This document shows, in pieces, positions 16,236 through 26,692 of a DNA stretch of 64,000 bases. The notes beneath the pieces were generated by a model, which saw nothing but the letters and a program-made list of their open reading frames with translations, searched no databases and was not told the DNA's origin. Source of the stretch: Paenibacillus polymyxa M1. Lineage in GTDB: Bacteria; Bacillota; Bacilli; Paenibacillales; Paenibacillaceae. A program made the translations under genes and the position numbers. The DNA lies in the NCBI RefSeq assembly GCF_000237325.1, contig NC_017542.1, forward strand, positions 2,115,501 through 2,179,500. The letters are read 5' to 3'. The stretch's first letter is position 1, and the number at the start of each line of letters is the position of its first letter.

Positions 16236-16934
16236 TTGAGTGGAGACTTGAAGCAATTACAGCAGAAACTTCATATTCAATTCAACAATCGGCAGCTTCT
16301 GAAGCAGGCTTTTACGCACGCTTCCTACGTAAACGAACATCGGTTCAGTCAGCATGCAGATAATGAGCGTCTGGAATTTCTGGGTGACGCTGTTCTGGAA
16401 CTGACGGTGTCTGAGCAATTGTACAATCAGTACCCTAACCGGCCCGAAGGCGAACTAACCAAGTTGCGTGCAGCTATTGTCTGTGAGCCTTCTTTGGTGA
16501 AGTTTGCTGTCGGGCTTGAGTTTGGGCAGTATGTATTGCTTGGAAAAGGTGAAGAGCTGACAGGCGGACGTACTCGTCCTGCTCTGTTGGCTGATGTGTT
16601 CGAGGCGTTCGTAGGCGCGCTTTATTTGGATCAGGGTCTGGAAGCCGTCCGGTCGTTTCTAGAACGTTATATTTTTCCTCAAATTGTATTAAACGGTAAG
16701 CTTCAGATGAGTGATTTCAAAACAGAGCTTCAGGAACTGACGCAGCATCATAACATGGGGATGCTTGAATACAAGATTGTCGAGGAACGCGGACCTGCCC
16801 ATGAACGCGAGTTTGTAGCCGAGGTATATATGGACAGCGAACGGCTGGGGGCAGGTACAGGACGCTCCAAAAAGGAAGCTGAGCAGCAAGCGGCGGCAGT
16901 TGCTTTAAACCGTTTGAAGCTGGCGGAATCGTAA
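16236..16934 (+). CDS. rnc: Ribonuclease III
   Basis: RNase III cuts double-stranded RNA, including rRNA precursors. The 232-residue protein has the signature [14 protein letters not shown] with its metal-binding acids, a second acidic site in [13 protein letters not shown], and a C-terminal double-strand RNA binding domain ending [19 protein letters not shown] 16236 follows AAGGGG. It is 12 bases after fabF and precedes smc, as in Bacillus. Confidence 0.95.
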   Translation: MSGDLKQLQQKLHIQFNNRQLLKQAFTHASYVNEHRFSQHADNERLEFLGDAVLELTVSEQLYNQYPNRPEGELTKLRAAIVCEPSLVKFAVGLEFGQYVLLGKGEELTGGRTRPALLADVFEAFVGALYLDQGLEAVRSFLERYIFPQIVLNGKLQMSDFKTELQELTQHHNMGMLEYKIVEERGPAHEREFVAEVYMDSERLGAGTGRSKKEAEQQAAAVALNRLKLAES

Positions 16935-16984
16935 TCGGTACCTGAGCGGCCCGAACGGGTGACGCAAGCAGAGGACACAAAGTA

Positions 16985-17052
16985 AGAGCAAAGGGCAGTC
17001 CGCGGGGAGTCCCGGCCCATAATGGCGAATGGACTGCGTTTTGCTCTTTTTT
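16985..17052 (+). terminator. Large terminator after rnc
   Basis: Outer arms AGAGCAAA (16985-16992) and TTTGCTCT (17040-17047), inner arms GCAGTCC (16995-17001) and GGACTGC (17031-17037), then a T run. smc must use a promoter of its own downstream; TACAAT at 17114-17119 is a candidate -10. Confidence 0.8.
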
Positions 17053-17189
17053 CGTGGCTTTACTGCTGTAAAGTGAACGTCGATACTGTGCTTTTTTCAA
17101 ATTAGTCTTATGCTACAATAAGGATAATTCAATCAATCAGGTCAATGAAGTTGTACAAGCATATTTGAATGTTAGAGGTGAGATTGAGC

Positions 17190-20100
17190 ATGTTTTTAAA
17201 GCGCATTGAGCTGGCGGGCTTCAAATCGTTTGCAGATAAAACGGAAATGGAATTTGTCCGCGGCATTACGGCAGTCGTCGGACCCAATGGGAGTGGAAAA
17301 AGTAATATTTCCGACGGAATTCGTTGGGTGTTGGGCGAACAGAGTGCCAAATCACTGCGTGGCGGCAAGATGGAGGACATTATTTTTGCAGGTAGTGATG
17401 CTCGTAAGGCTGTTAATTACGGTGAAGTATCACTTACGCTAGATAATGAAGATCAGGCATTGCCTCTGGATTTTGGTGAAGTGACGGTAACGCGACGTGT
17501 GCATCGGAGTGGGGATAGTGAATATTTCATTAATCGTCAATCATGCAGACTTCGGGATATTACTGAGCTGTTTATGGATACAGGGATTGGTAAAGAAGCT
17601 TATTCGATTATTGGGCAAGGACGTATTGAAGAAATTTTGAGTACCCGATCTGAGGATCGACGGGGTATTTTTGAGGAAGCCTCGGGTATCGTAAAATATA
17701 AATCACGTAAAAAAGATGCAGTTCGCAAGCTGGATGAAACAGAGCAAAATTTGCTGCGTATTCACGATTTGGTCAGTGAACTAGAGGATCAGATTGGACC
17801 TCTTAAGGAGCAGTCTGAAAAGGCGATTCATTTTAAAGAGCTGCGCAGTGAATTAAAATCAAAAGAAATTTCGATGTACGTCCATCAAATTGAACAAATT
17901 CATACTTCGTGGAGCGATGCGACTTCCAAACTAGCTTTGTTGCAGCAAGAGCAGCTTCAGTTGTCTACAGTAGTGTCCCGCCATGATGCAATGCTGGAAA
18001 ACGATCGTAATGAATTACGGCAGCTGGAAGAGCAAGTAGAACGTCTGCAAAAGGATCTGCTGCAATACAGTGAAGCTACGGAAAAAAGTGAAGGATACGG
18101 TGAATTGCTCAAAGAGCGCACACGCAATTTGGAGGCCAATCGGGAACAATTGATCTTATCCCTCAGCACAAGTGAATCACGGCATTCCGAACGCAAAAGC
18201 GAACTGGATCAGCTGAACGAAAAGCTGTCAGCGCTGAATGTAGAGCTGGACGAGTTGCGTGCGCGTCTGTCTGATGAAGAGGCCAAACTGATTGGCGTCA
18301 CAGGTGGAATCAGCCAGGAGCAGGAAGAAAGCCTAAAGGGTGGTCTGCTGGAGCTGATGAATCAGATGGCGCAGGCGCGTAACGAAATTCGTTATACCGA
18401 CCAACAGAAGGAAGCGTTGGAACGCCGAGTGAATCGCGTCAGTGATGAATCCGGCAAATGGGAAGCCCAAAAAGTCGAACTTGAACAGCGCAAAAAAGGG
18501 TTGGAAGCGACGATTCAGAAGCTGGGACAGGAAATTAGCAGTTTGCGCAGTGGCTATATTCAGGGAAGTGAACAGTACCAGGCCCTGCAAAAACTACTGG
18601 AAGAAAACCAGGGCACGGTTCGTAAATGGGAACAAAAACGTGAGGCTCAAATTTCACGGCGAGATACGATGAAAGAAATGCAGGATGACTTTGACGGCTT
18701 CATGCTCGGAGTTAAAGAGGTGTTAAAGGCTTCACGCAAAGGAACTTTGCACGGTGTGCATGGAGCAGTAGCGGAGCTGATTCGGGTACCTGAGCATTTA
18801 GAGCAGGCGATGGAAACCGCTTTGGGCGCTTCAGTTCAGCATATTGTGATGGAAAATGAATCGGTATCCAGACAGGCGATCAGTTTTCTAAAGCAACGTC
18901 AATTGGGCAGAGCGACATTCTTGCCTATGGACGTTATCCGCCCGCGTCAGATTGGTGCTGGAGAACGTCAAATTGTGGAAAGCGCAGAAGGCTTTGTCGG
19001 GATCGGTGCAGATCTTGTTCAGTACGATGATCGATATGCCGGAATCGTAGGCAGTCTCTTGGGGAATGTGGTCATTGCCCGTACGCTGGAAGATGCCAAT
19101 CGTATTGCGGCCCGTTGTCAATATAGATATCGTGTTGTCACGCTGGAAGGCGATGTTGTCAATGCAGGTGGTTCCATGACTGGGGGGAGCCAGTTCAAGA
19201 AAAATGCTAATCTGCTGGGCCGTAAACGTCAGCTGGATCAGTTGGATCAAGACATTCTAGACACGGAACAGCAAATTGCCAGGTTGCGCCAGAGTGCAAT
19301 AGATACCAAACGACAGTTGGAGGAGACACAGACCCGTCTGGATGAATTGCGCCAGGGCGGCGATGTGAAGCGGACCGAAGAGCAGCAGATGGCAATGGAG
19401 CTCAAACAACTTGAGCATGAACTTCGTCATGTTCTGGAGCAGGTAGCTGCGTCTGGCCAGGAGAAAAAAGGCTTTGACCAGGAAATCAAGGAGTTGGAAG
19501 CTTCCCGTGCAGAAGCACTGGTAAAGTTGGCTGCGCTGGAGGAAGAAGAGAAGAAAACGCATCAAGCCATTCACGCTGCCGAATTTGCTCGTAAAGCGAA
19601 TGAATCAGCCAAAGAGCAGCTGCAAGGAGAGCTCACCAATCTCAAGGTAAGAGAAGGCAAGTTGGACCAAGAGCGCTTTTCATTGGAAGAGCAGATTCGC
19701 AGACTGCGTGGGGATTATGATACCCTTGGTAAGGATTCAAGACAAAACAAGACCTTGCTTGCTTCCATCGAAGCGGATTTGCTCACCAATGAGCAGGAGA
19801 CCGTGAAACAAATTGAGAATCTTAATCAATACCGTTTGAAAAAGGAAGAAGCTGCAGAGCAATTGGAATTCAAACGGGCTGCACGCAGCAGCTTGTCCAA
19901 AAAACTGGAAGTTGCTGAGAATGACACAAAAGAACAGCGAATTCAGCTTAAGTCGGTGGAGGAACTGCTTCGCCAAACAGAAATTGGAGTAAACCGACTT
20001 GATGTGGAACTGGAAAATGTTTTGAAAAAATTAAGTGATGATTATGAACTCAGCTATGAGCTGGCCAAGCAACGTTACCCTATACCGGAAGATATTGAAG

Positions 20101-20759
20101 GTACGCAGAGTGAGGTGGAAAGGCTCAAACGCGGGATATCTGCGCTGGGTGAGGTCAATCTGGGTGCTATTGAGGAATACCAGCGTGTACATGAGCGCTA
20201 TACGTTTCTTGATGAGCAAAAGTCTGATTTGGTAGAGGCCAAGACAACGCTTTATCAGGTTATTCGTGAAATGGATGATGAAATGTCCAAGCGCTTCAAG
20301 ACCACGTTCGATGCGATTCGTCGCGAATTTGGAACGGTTTTCTCCAAGCTGTTCGGAGGCGGACGTGCAGACCTTGTGTTGCTTGATCCGGAACGTTTGC
20401 TGGAGACAGGCATTGACATTGTAGCTCAGCCTCCAGGCAAAAAACTTCAAAACTTACAGTTGTTGTCAGGCGGTGAACGGGCTCTAACAGCAATGGCTTT
20501 ATTATTTGCCATTTTACACGTTAAACCTGTTCCATTCTGTGTACTCGATGAAGTAGAGGCAGCATTAGACGAAGCAAATGTGGTGCGTTTTGCTCAGTAT
20601 TTACGGGAATTCTCAGAGCAGACACAGTTTATCGTAGTTACACACCGTAAAGGCACCATGGAAGAATCCGATGTGCTGTACGGGGTTACGATGGAAGAAG
20701 GCGGGGTTTCTAAACTCGTATCTGTCAAGCTGGACAACGATGAAGCTGAGATTGCCTGA
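17190..20759 (+). CDS. smc: Chromosome segregation protein SMC
   Basis: The 1189-residue ATPase forms a ring with ScpA/ScpB that organises the chromosome. It has Walker A GPNGSGKSN (residues about 31-39), a long coiled coil to about 500, a hinge around VAELIRVPEHLEQAMETALG to GGSMTGGS, a second coiled coil, the signature LLSGGERALTAMAL (about 1090) and Walker B CVLDEVEAALDEAN (about 1116). ATG 17190 follows AGAGGTGAGA. The length is normal for the family. Confidence 0.97.
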   Translation: MFLKRIELAGFKSFADKTEMEFVRGITAVVGPNGSGKSNISDGIRWVLGEQSAKSLRGGKMEDIIFAGSDARKAVNYGEVSLTLDNEDQALPLDFGEVTVTRRVHRSGDSEYFINRQSCRLRDITELFMDTGIGKEAYSIIGQGRIEEILSTRSEDRRGIFEEASGIVKYKSRKKDAVRKLDETEQNLLRIHDLVSELEDQIGPLKEQSEKAIHFKELRSELKSKEISMYVHQIEQIHTSWSDATSKLALLQQEQLQLSTVVSRHDAMLENDRNELRQLEEQVERLQKDLLQYSEATEKSEGYGELLKERTRNLEANREQLILSLSTSESRHSERKSELDQLNEKLSALNVELDELRARLSDEEAKLIGVTGGISQEQEESLKGGLLELMNQMAQARNEIRYTDQQKEALERRVNRVSDESGKWEAQKVELEQRKKGLEATIQKLGQEISSLRSGYIQGSEQYQALQKLLEENQGTVRKWEQKREAQISRRDTMKEMQDDFDGFMLGVKEVLKASRKGTLHGVHGAVAELIRVPEHLEQAMETALGASVQHIVMENESVSRQAISFLKQRQLGRATFLPMDVIRPRQIGAGERQIVESAEGFVGIGADLVQYDDRYAGIVGSLLGNVVIARTLEDANRIAARCQYRYRVVTLEGDVVNAGGSMTGGSQFKKNANLLGRKRQLDQLDQDILDTEQQIARLRQSAIDTKRQLEETQTRLDELRQGGDVKRTEEQQMAMELKQLEHELRHVLEQVAASGQEKKGFDQEIKELEASRAEALVKLAALEEEEKKTHQAIHAAEFARKANESAKEQLQGELTNLKVREGKLDQERFSLEEQIRRLRGDYDTLGKDSRQNKTLLASIEADLLTNEQETVKQIENLNQYRLKKEEAAEQLEFKRAARSSLSKKLEVAENDTKEQRIQLKSVEELLRQTEIGVNRLDVELENVLKKLSDDYELSYELAKQRYPIPEDIEGTQSEVERLKRGISALGEVNLGAIEEYQRVHERYTFLDEQKSDLVEAKTTLYQVIREMDDEMSKRFKTTFDAIRREFGTVFSKLFGGGRADLVLLDPERLLETGIDIVAQPPGKKLQNLQLLSGGERALTAMALLFAILHVKPVPFCVLDEVEAALDEANVVRFAQYLREFSEQTQFIVVTHRKGTMEESDVLYGVTMEEGGVSKLVSVKLDNDEAEIA

Positions 20760-20797
20760 CATCAAATAACATACTTTCAGATCAACGGAGGGAATCC

Positions 20798-21805
20798 ATG
20801 AGTTTCTTTAGAAAATTGAAGGAAAGCATCGCAAGTAAAACGGAATCGGTCACAAAGCAGTTCAAAGACGGTTTAGAAAAAACACGTAAAGGTTTCGTCG
20901 AAAAAGTAACGGACCTGATGATTCGCCGTAAAAAAATTGATGAGGAATTTTACGAGGAACTGGAAGAAATTCTGATCGGAGCGGACGTAGGCGTCAATAC
21001 CGTTATGAACCTCATTGAAGACTTGCGGGGAGAAGTGAAAAAACGCAAAATCGAGGATGCGTCCGAGTTACAGCCTGTACTGTCGGAAAAGCTGTCTGAG
21101 TTGCTGCGGGGGAATGACAATAGTCAGCTCAAAATGAATCCAGACGGGATTACGGTCATTCTATTCGTAGGCGTCAATGGAGTCGGAAAAACAACGACCA
21201 TTGGCAAGTTGGCTCATCGTTTTAAACAAGAGGGCAAAAAAGTATTGTTGGCTGCTGGAGATACATTCCGGGCGGGCGCGATTGAACAGTTGGAGGTTTG
21301 GGGCCAACGGGCAGGTGTAGAGGTCATCAAACAGCAATCTGGTTCTGATCCAGCTGCGGTTATGTTTGATGCCGTACAGGCTGCCAAGCAGCGTCAAGTA
21401 GATGTTTTGTTATGCGATACAGCAGGACGTCTTCAAAATAAAAGCAATCTAATGGAAGAATTGAACAAGATTTTCCGCGTTATCCAGCGTGAAATTCCAG
21501 ACGCTCCTCATGAAGTGTTGTTGGTACTTGATGCGACGACTGGACAAAATGCACTTAACCAAGCCAAGCTGTTTGGTGAGAAGAGCGGCGTAACCGGTCT
21601 GGTACTGACAAAATTGGATGGAACAGCAAAGGGCGGGATTGTTGTTGCTATCCGTCAGGAATTGAATTTGCCTGTTAAGCTGGTGGGCTTAGGTGAAAAA
21701 GTGAATGATCTTCAACCGTTTGATTCAGAACAATTTGTTCATGCATTGTTCGCCGGTTTGATCCAAGAAGAGGCTGTCGAAGCTGGCGAGGAAGAGCAGA
21801 ACTAA
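20798..21805 (+). CDS. ftsY: Signal recognition particle receptor FtsY
   Basis: The 335-residue GTPase docks the SRP-ribosome complex at the membrane. It has the N domain, G1 GVNGVGKTTTIGKLA (residues about 125-139), DTAGRLQNKSNLM and the TKLDGTAKGG motif; the acidic A domain is short, as in Firmicutes. It starts 38 bases after smc with GGAGGG upstream of ATG 20798. Confidence 0.96.
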   Translation: MSFFRKLKESIASKTESVTKQFKDGLEKTRKGFVEKVTDLMIRRKKIDEEFYEELEEILIGADVGVNTVMNLIEDLRGEVKKRKIEDASELQPVLSEKLSELLRGNDNSQLKMNPDGITVILFVGVNGVGKTTTIGKLAHRFKQEGKKVLLAAGDTFRAGAIEQLEVWGQRAGVEVIKQQSGSDPAAVMFDAVQAAKQRQVDVLLCDTAGRLQNKSNLMEELNKIFRVIQREIPDAPHEVLLVLDATTGQNALNQAKLFGEKSGVTGLVLTKLDGTAKGGIVVAIRQELNLPVKLVGLGEKVNDLQPFDSEQFVHALFAGLIQEEAVEAGEEEQN

Positions 21806-21958
21806 TCCGTTTGATTAGACTTGCTTATAAGTCTGGGACTAAGCAGTGCTCCTGTTGCCGCGTAAGTCCGCCCAATTGTATAATGAAAGCAAAAGGTTTG
21901 ACGATGCCGGATAAATTTCTTGTATAAAAATATTACTCAGGAAGCCGGGTGAAAAACG

Positions 21959-22609
21959 ATGGCAAACACCTATACTTATTCCCGCCGGGAAGAAGTAGCT
22001 AACGCGATTACACATGGTATTGGAGCCGTTTTAAGTGTAGCAGCGCTTGTGCTACTCATTGTTTTTGCTAGCATGAAAGGAACTGCTTGGCATGTCGTAA
22101 GCTTTACAATTTACGGGATTACAATGCTGTTGCTGTATACCAATTCCACGTTGCTTCATAGCCTGCGTGAAGGAAAATTGAAGGATTTGTTCGAAATATT
22201 CGATCATTCTTGTATTTACCTGTTCATTGCAGGTAGCTACACCCCTTTTATGCTCGTTGCCTTGCGAGGTACTCTGGGATGGACGCTATTTGGAGTGATT
22301 TGGGGGATCGCTTTGTTTGGTGTACTGTTCAAGGCGTTCTTCACCAAACGCTTCCTGTTTATGTCTACTGTGTTTTACATTATAATGGGCTGGCTCATTA
22401 CAATTGCCTGGAATCCCCTGATGGCCATTGTTCCCGCCGGAGGGATGACGCTATTGTTCGTGGGTGGTCTTATGTATACGCTGGGCACGATTTTTTATGT
22501 GTGGCGGGCATTTCCATATCACCATGCGATCTGGCATCTGTTTGTTTTGGCAGGCAGCATACTTCATTTTCTGGCTGTTCTGCTGTATCTTACTCCAGTA
22601 AGGGTTTGA
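21959..22609 (+). CDS. Hemolysin III (TrhA/PAQR-like) membrane protein
   Basis: A 216-residue protein with seven predicted membrane helices and the family motifs EEVANAITHGIGAVLS, the HSCIYLFIAGSYTPF segment and HAIWHLFVLAGSILHF, which supply the Ser-His-Asp-His metal site of the PAQR superfamily. The family affects membrane fluidity; haemolysis is not the usual role. ATG 21959 has only a moderate binding site (AGGAAGCCGGG). It is placed between ftsY and ylxM, where Bacillus has no such gene, and is closed by its own terminator. Confidence 0.85.
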   Translation: MANTYTYSRREEVANAITHGIGAVLSVAALVLLIVFASMKGTAWHVVSFTIYGITMLLLYTNSTLLHSLREGKLKDLFEIFDHSCIYLFIAGSYTPFMLVALRGTLGWTLFGVIWGIALFGVLFKAFFTKRFLFMSTVFYIIMGWLITIAWNPLMAIVPAGGMTLLFVGGLMYTLGTIFYVWRAFPYHHAIWHLFVLAGSILHFLAVLLYLTPVRV

Positions 22610-22620
22610 GTGAGAGGGGC

Positions 22621-22671
22621 AAAAAAGTCGATCTATTCTCCCGTTTAAGGGCAGTGGATCGGCTTTTTTTT
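22621..22671 (+). terminator. Terminator after the hemolysin III gene
   Basis: AAAAGTCGATC and GATCGGCTTTT pair around a 24-base loop, with one G-T wobble, followed by eight T. Confidence 0.7.
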
Positions 22672-22690
22672 GTATGACAAGGGATAACGC

Positions 22691-22719
22691 TTGACATCTT
22701 CTTTTCTTTTATGTATGAT
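22691..22719 (+). promoter_or_regulatory. Promoter of ylxM-ffh
   Basis: TTGACA (22691-22696), 17-base spacer, TATGAT (22714-22719). Confidence 0.8.
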
Positions 22720-22775
22720 AAGGAACGTTGAAAAGAACTGTAAAGTGTTTTTCCTTGACGATGGAGGTATACACG

Positions 22776-23144
22776 ATGAGTCAGGAGAATCGGCTGGAAA
22801 AGACAAACCGGATTAACCGACTGTTTGACTTCTATGAACCTCTACTTACAGAGAAGCAACAGATGTTTTTAAAATATTACTTCCATGATGATTTTTCTTT
22901 AGGGGAAATTGCATCGGAATTTCAAATTAGCCGTCAGGCAGTCTATGAACATATTAAACGTGCTGAACAGGTATTAGAAATGTATGAGGAAAAGCTTGGA
23001 TTGCTAAGTAAGCATGAACGTAGAATCCAAGATTTAGAGGAACTGAATGCGACATTATATGATGCATTCGGAAAAGTTGGTAAGCCCGATAAGGATACAT
23101 TGCAACATGTCCAACAAATTGTAAATCGCCTGCAGGAATTGTAG
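22776..23144 (+). CDS. ylxM: YlxM/p13-like helix-turn-helix protein, SRP-associated
   Basis: A 122-residue protein of the UPF0122 family with a sigma-like helix-turn-helix ([28 protein letters not shown], residues about 35-62). The gene always sits before ffh in Firmicutes; the streptococcal homologue binds SRP and modulates its GTPase cycle. ATG 22776 follows TGGAGGT. It is co-transcribed with ffh, 51 bases downstream. Confidence 0.92.
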   Translation: MSQENRLEKTNRINRLFDFYEPLLTEKQQMFLKYYFHDDFSLGEIASEFQISRQAVYEHIKRAEQVLEMYEEKLGLLSKHERRIQDLEELNATLYDAFGKVGKPDKDTLQHVQQIVNRLQEL

Positions 23145-23195
23145 GATATATAAATGAAGAACTAACAACCCTGGTAGACAAGGAGGTGCGAAAGT

Positions 23196-24572
23196 ATGGC
23201 ATTTGAAGGATTATCGACTCGCTTGCAAAATGTATTCAGTAAATTGCGCGGCAAAGGAAAAGTGTCTGAGGATGATGTAGCTCAGGCGATGCGTGAAGTG
23301 CGATTGGCTTTGCTTGAAGCGGACGTTAACTTCAAGGTTGTAAAGGACTTTATTGCCAAGGTAAAGGAGAAATCCGTTGGTAAGGAAGTGATGGACAGCT
23401 TTACGCCAGGCATGGTCATCATCGACATTGTAAACAAGGAATTGACCGAGTTGATGGGTGGCAGTCAGGCCAAGCTTGCCAAAGCAAACAAACCGCCTAC
23501 AGTCATTATGATGGTGGGTCTCCAGGGCGCAGGTAAGACGACGACGTCAGGTAAACTAGCGAAGTTGTTGCAAAAGCAAAACCATCGTCCATTGCTTGTA
23601 GCTGGTGATATTTACAGACCTGCCGCGATCAAGCAGCTTCAGATTCTCGGTGAGCAGATTAACGCACCTGTATTTACATTGGGAGATCAGACAAGCCCGG
23701 TGGAAATCGCAAAACAGGGTTTGCAGCATGCTAAGGATAATGGTAATGACTACGTTATTATAGATACTGCCGGTCGTCTTCATGTTGATGAAGAACTGAT
23801 GGAAGAGTTGCGCCAGATTCATACTAATGTCAAGCCGGATGAAGTTCTGCTGGTTGTAGATAGCATGACAGGACAGGATGCAGTTAACGTTGCGGAGCAC
23901 TTTAACAATAGCCTTGAGTTAACGGGAGTTGTACTGACAAAGCTGGACGGCGACACTCGTGGGGGCGCGGCCTTGTCGGTTAAAGCTGTGACAGGATGCC
24001 CGATCAAGTTTGCTACATTGGGTGAAAAGCTGGATGCAATGGAGCCATTTCACCCTGAGCGGATGGCTTCACGGATTTTAGGCATGGGTGACATGCTGTC
24101 CCTGATTGAAAAAGCGCAGTCCAATATCGACGCGGATAAGGCGAAGGAAATGGAACGGAAAATGCGCAATGCCGAGTTTACTTTCGAGGATTTTCTGGAG
24201 CAAATGGATCAGGTTAAGAAGCTTGGCCCAATCGACCAGATTCTCGATATGATTCCTGGTATGGGCAACATGAAGCAAATGAAAGACATCAAAGTGGATG
24301 ACAAACAGATGGGCCGGATTGAGGCTATCGTTCATTCGATGACTAAACAGGAAAAGCAAAACCCAGACATGATTAATCATAGTCGTCGCAAGCGGATTGC
24401 TGTAGGCAGTGGAACATCGCTGGCTGAGGTAAATCGTCTCATTAAGCAATTTGACGAAATGCGCCGTATGATGAAGCAGTTCTCAGATATGATGGGTCCT
24501 AAGGGTGGCAAAAACAAGGCTCTGAAACAGCTGAAGAGTATGGGCAAAGGTATGAAGTTTCCTTTCCGCTAA
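23196..24572 (+). CDS. ffh: Signal recognition particle protein Ffh
   Basis: The 458-residue SRP GTPase binds signal peptides and the SRP RNA. N and G domains carry GLQGAGKTTTSGKLA (residues about 108-122), DTAGRLHVDEELM and TKLDGDTRGG; the methionine-rich M domain (from about 300) holds MIPGMGNMKQM and the RNA-binding SRRKRIAVGSGTS. ATG 23196 follows AAGGAGGTG. Confidence 0.97.
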   Translation: MAFEGLSTRLQNVFSKLRGKGKVSEDDVAQAMREVRLALLEADVNFKVVKDFIAKVKEKSVGKEVMDSFTPGMVIIDIVNKELTELMGGSQAKLAKANKPPTVIMMVGLQGAGKTTTSGKLAKLLQKQNHRPLLVAGDIYRPAAIKQLQILGEQINAPVFTLGDQTSPVEIAKQGLQHAKDNGNDYVIIDTAGRLHVDEELMEELRQIHTNVKPDEVLLVVDSMTGQDAVNVAEHFNNSLELTGVVLTKLDGDTRGGAALSVKAVTGCPIKFATLGEKLDAMEPFHPERMASRILGMGDMLSLIEKAQSNIDADKAKEMERKMRNAEFTFEDFLEQMDQVKKLGPIDQILDMIPGMGNMKQMKDIKVDDKQMGRIEAIVHSMTKQEKQNPDMINHSRRKRIAVGSGTSLAEVNRLIKQFDEMRRMMKQFSDMMGPKGGKNKALKQLKSMGKGMKFPFR

Positions 24573-24641
24573 AAGGTCGATAGGCCTTTGGAGTTATAGG
24601 ATAGCAATATACAGTCTACTTTTTGAAGGAGGTGAATTTTC

Positions 24642-24914
24642 GTGGCAGTTCGTATTCGTCTGAAACGTATGGGTGCACATAAAGCTCCTTTCTATCGCGT
24701 CGTGGTATCTGATTCCCGTTCCCCGCGTGACGGTCGTTTTATCGAAGAAATCGGTTACTACAACCCTATTACAGTACCAGCGGTTGTAAAAATTGATGAA
24801 GATAAAGCGCTGAAATGGTTGCAAGATGGTGCACAAGCATCCGACACTGTTCGCAACTTGCTTAGCAAAGCGGGCGTGTTGAAAAAGTTTCATGAGCTTA
24901 AAACACAGAAATAA
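24642..24914 (+). CDS. rpsP: 30S ribosomal protein S16
   Basis: A 90-residue protein beginning [26 protein letters not shown], diagnostic for S16. The start is GTG 24642 after GAAGGAGGTG. First gene of the rpsP-khpA-rimM-trmD-rplS group. Confidence 0.97.
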   Translation: MAVRIRLKRMGAHKAPFYRVVVSDSRSPRDGRFIEEIGYYNPITVPAVVKIDEDKALKWLQDGAQASDTVRNLLSKAGVLKKFHELKTQK

Positions 24915-24937
24915 GGTGCTGATACGGAGGGTCAACC

Positions 24938-25168
24938 ATGGAAGAATTAGTGATAATCATTGCTAAGGCTTTAGTCGATCATCCGGATGATGTGACCGTG
25001 AAGACCTTGGAGAAGGATCGACTTGTAGTGTATGAACTTAGTGTACATCCTGAGGATGTGGGCAAGATCATTGGCAAGCAGGGACGTATCGCCAAGGCGC
25101 TTCGCACTGTGGTTGCATCAGCAGCCGTTAAGATGGATAAACGGGTTACCGTAGACATCATATCTTAA
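24938..25168 (+). CDS. khpA: KH-domain RNA-binding protein KhpA (YlqC)
   Basis: A 76-residue single KH domain with the RNA-contacting GxxG loop in VGKIIGKQGRIAKALR. KhpA pairs with KhpB/Jag in controlling small RNAs and cell division in Gram-positives. It lies 23 bases after rpsP and is followed by a strong hairpin terminator before rimM. Confidence 0.93.
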   Translation: MEELVIIIAKALVDHPDDVTVKTLEKDRLVVYELSVHPEDVGKIIGKQGRIAKALRTVVASAAVKMDKRVTVDIIS

Positions 25169-25182
25169 AGATATACGAAAGT

Positions 25183-25211
25183 GGGTTAGGATGTATGTCC
25201 TAACCCTTTTT
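25183..25211 (+). terminator. Intra-operon terminator between khpA and rimM
   Basis: GGGTTAGGA (25183-25191) and TCCTAACCC (25198-25206) form a perfect 9-bp stem with a 6-base loop and a T run. It likely lowers rimM-trmD expression relative to rpsP. Confidence 0.85.
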
Positions 25212-25265
25212 CGTACATGATGAAGATGATATGGAGCGGAGCCGATTATATGCAGGAGGAACACG

Positions 25266-25781
25266 ATGCAGCAAATGTTTAATGTCGGGAAAATTGTGAA
25301 TACACATGGAATTCGCGGTGAGCTAAAAATATTAACGACAACTGATTTTCTTGAGGATCGTTTTGCCAAAGGCAGCGAGCTATTGATTGTTCCAGCAGAT
25401 GGCAAAGCACCGATTCCCGTAACTGTAGAAACAGCTCGTTTTCAAAAAAATATGGTTGTCGTAAAATTTAAGGAATATCACAACATCAATGATGTTGAGA
25501 AATATAAAGGTACTTTGTTAAAGGTCTCTGCTGAACGGTTAGGAGAATTGGAAGAAAACGAGTTTTACTTTCATGAAGTAGTCGGTATGGAAGTAGTAAC
25601 GGAAGACGGAACTAAGCTCGGTGAGGTAAAAGAAATTTTGACACCGGGAGCGAATGATGTATGGGTAGTCCAAATGCCTAAAGGTAAGGAACTGCTATTG
25701 CCGTATATAGAGGATGTTATTTTGGATGTAAACGTGCGCGAAAAACGGGTTACAGTACGATTAATGGAAGGTCTGCTGTAA
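25266..25781 (+). CDS. rimM: 16S rRNA processing protein RimM
   Basis: The 171-residue 30S maturation factor binds S19 and helps fold the 3' domain. It has the N-terminal [16 protein letters not shown] motif and the PRC-barrel with [24 protein letters not shown] 25266 follows GGAGG by six bases; ATG 25275 is possible. The stop shares a base with the trmD start. Confidence 0.95.
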   Translation: MQQMFNVGKIVNTHGIRGELKILTTTDFLEDRFAKGSELLIVPADGKAPIPVTVETARFQKNMVVVKFKEYHNINDVEKYKGTLLKVSAERLGELEENEFYFHEVVGMEVVTEDGTKLGEVKEILTPGANDVWVVQMPKGKELLLPYIEDVILDVNVREKRVTVRLMEGLL

Positions 25782-26599
25782 TGCGGGTGGATGTACTGAC
25801 CCTGTTTCCAGAGATGTTTGATGGCGTTTTTAATGCAAGCATTCTGGGAAAAGCAAGGGATAAGGGGATTGTATCACTGCAAGCGGTTAATTTTCGCCAG
25901 TATGCCGGCAACAAGCATGGGCAAGTGGATGATACGCCCTATGGTGGTGGAGGCGGCATGGTTTTGAAGCCAGACCCTATTTTTGCTGCCGTGGAAGCGC
26001 TGTTGGATAAATCAGAGCAATCAACATTTGAAGCTGCCGTTGAAGGTATTGGAGATGAAGATGCCGAACATAACGCAGACATAAAAACTCCGCGTATTAT
26101 TTTGATGTGTCCACAAGGAGAGACTTTTACGCAAAAAAAAGCGGAAGAGCTTGCCAAAGAGGACCATCTTATTTTTATATGTGGACATTATGAGGGTTAT
26201 GATGAGCGTATTCGAGAGCATCTGGTGACGGATGAGCTTTCGATCGGAGATTATGTATTGACTGGTGGCGAGCTACCAGCCATGGTCGTCATTGATAGTG
26301 TGACACGGTTGTTACCAGGAGTGTTGGGTAATGAAACGAGTGCGGTAACAGATTCGTTTAGTACAGGACTGTTGGAATACCCACATTATACTCGGCCTGC
26401 TGAGTTTCGGGGCTGGAAAGTGCCGGATGTACTCTTATCAGGGCATCATGTCAATATTGACTCTTGGAGACGACAAGAGGCGTTACGTCGTACGATGGAA
26501 CGTCGACCGGACTTGCTGGAACAGGCTGAACTGACAAGCAGGGAGCGCGCGTGGATTGAGGAGCAGCACCAATTGGACAGTTCGAGGGACAAGCGATAA
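25781..26599 (+). CDS. trmD: tRNA (guanine(37)-N(1))-methyltransferase
   Basis: TrmD makes m1G37, preventing frameshifts. The 272-residue SPOUT enzyme has [27 protein letters not shown], the knot motifs [13 protein letters not shown] and [19 protein letters not shown]. An acidic stretch around residues 75-105 ([16 protein letters not shown] within it) is an insertion compared with the roughly 243-residue Bacillus enzyme. ATG overlaps the rimM stop (TAATG). Confidence 0.95.
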   Translation: MRVDVLTLFPEMFDGVFNASILGKARDKGIVSLQAVNFRQYAGNKHGQVDDTPYGGGGGMVLKPDPIFAAVEALLDKSEQSTFEAAVEGIGDEDAEHNADIKTPRIILMCPQGETFTQKKAEELAKEDHLIFICGHYEGYDERIREHLVTDELSIGDYVLTGGELPAMVVIDSVTRLLPGVLGNETSAVTDSFSTGLLEYPHYTRPAEFRGWKVPDVLLSGHHVNIDSWRRQEALRRTMERRPDLLEQAELTSRERAWIEEQHQLDSSRDKR

Positions 26600-26692
26600 A
26601 GCACTATTAACATGAGTGGATTTGAAAGCAGGCAGGGACCTGTTTTATAATGAAGTCAATTAAATAATGTTTGGTCAAATCCCTTTTTGTTG

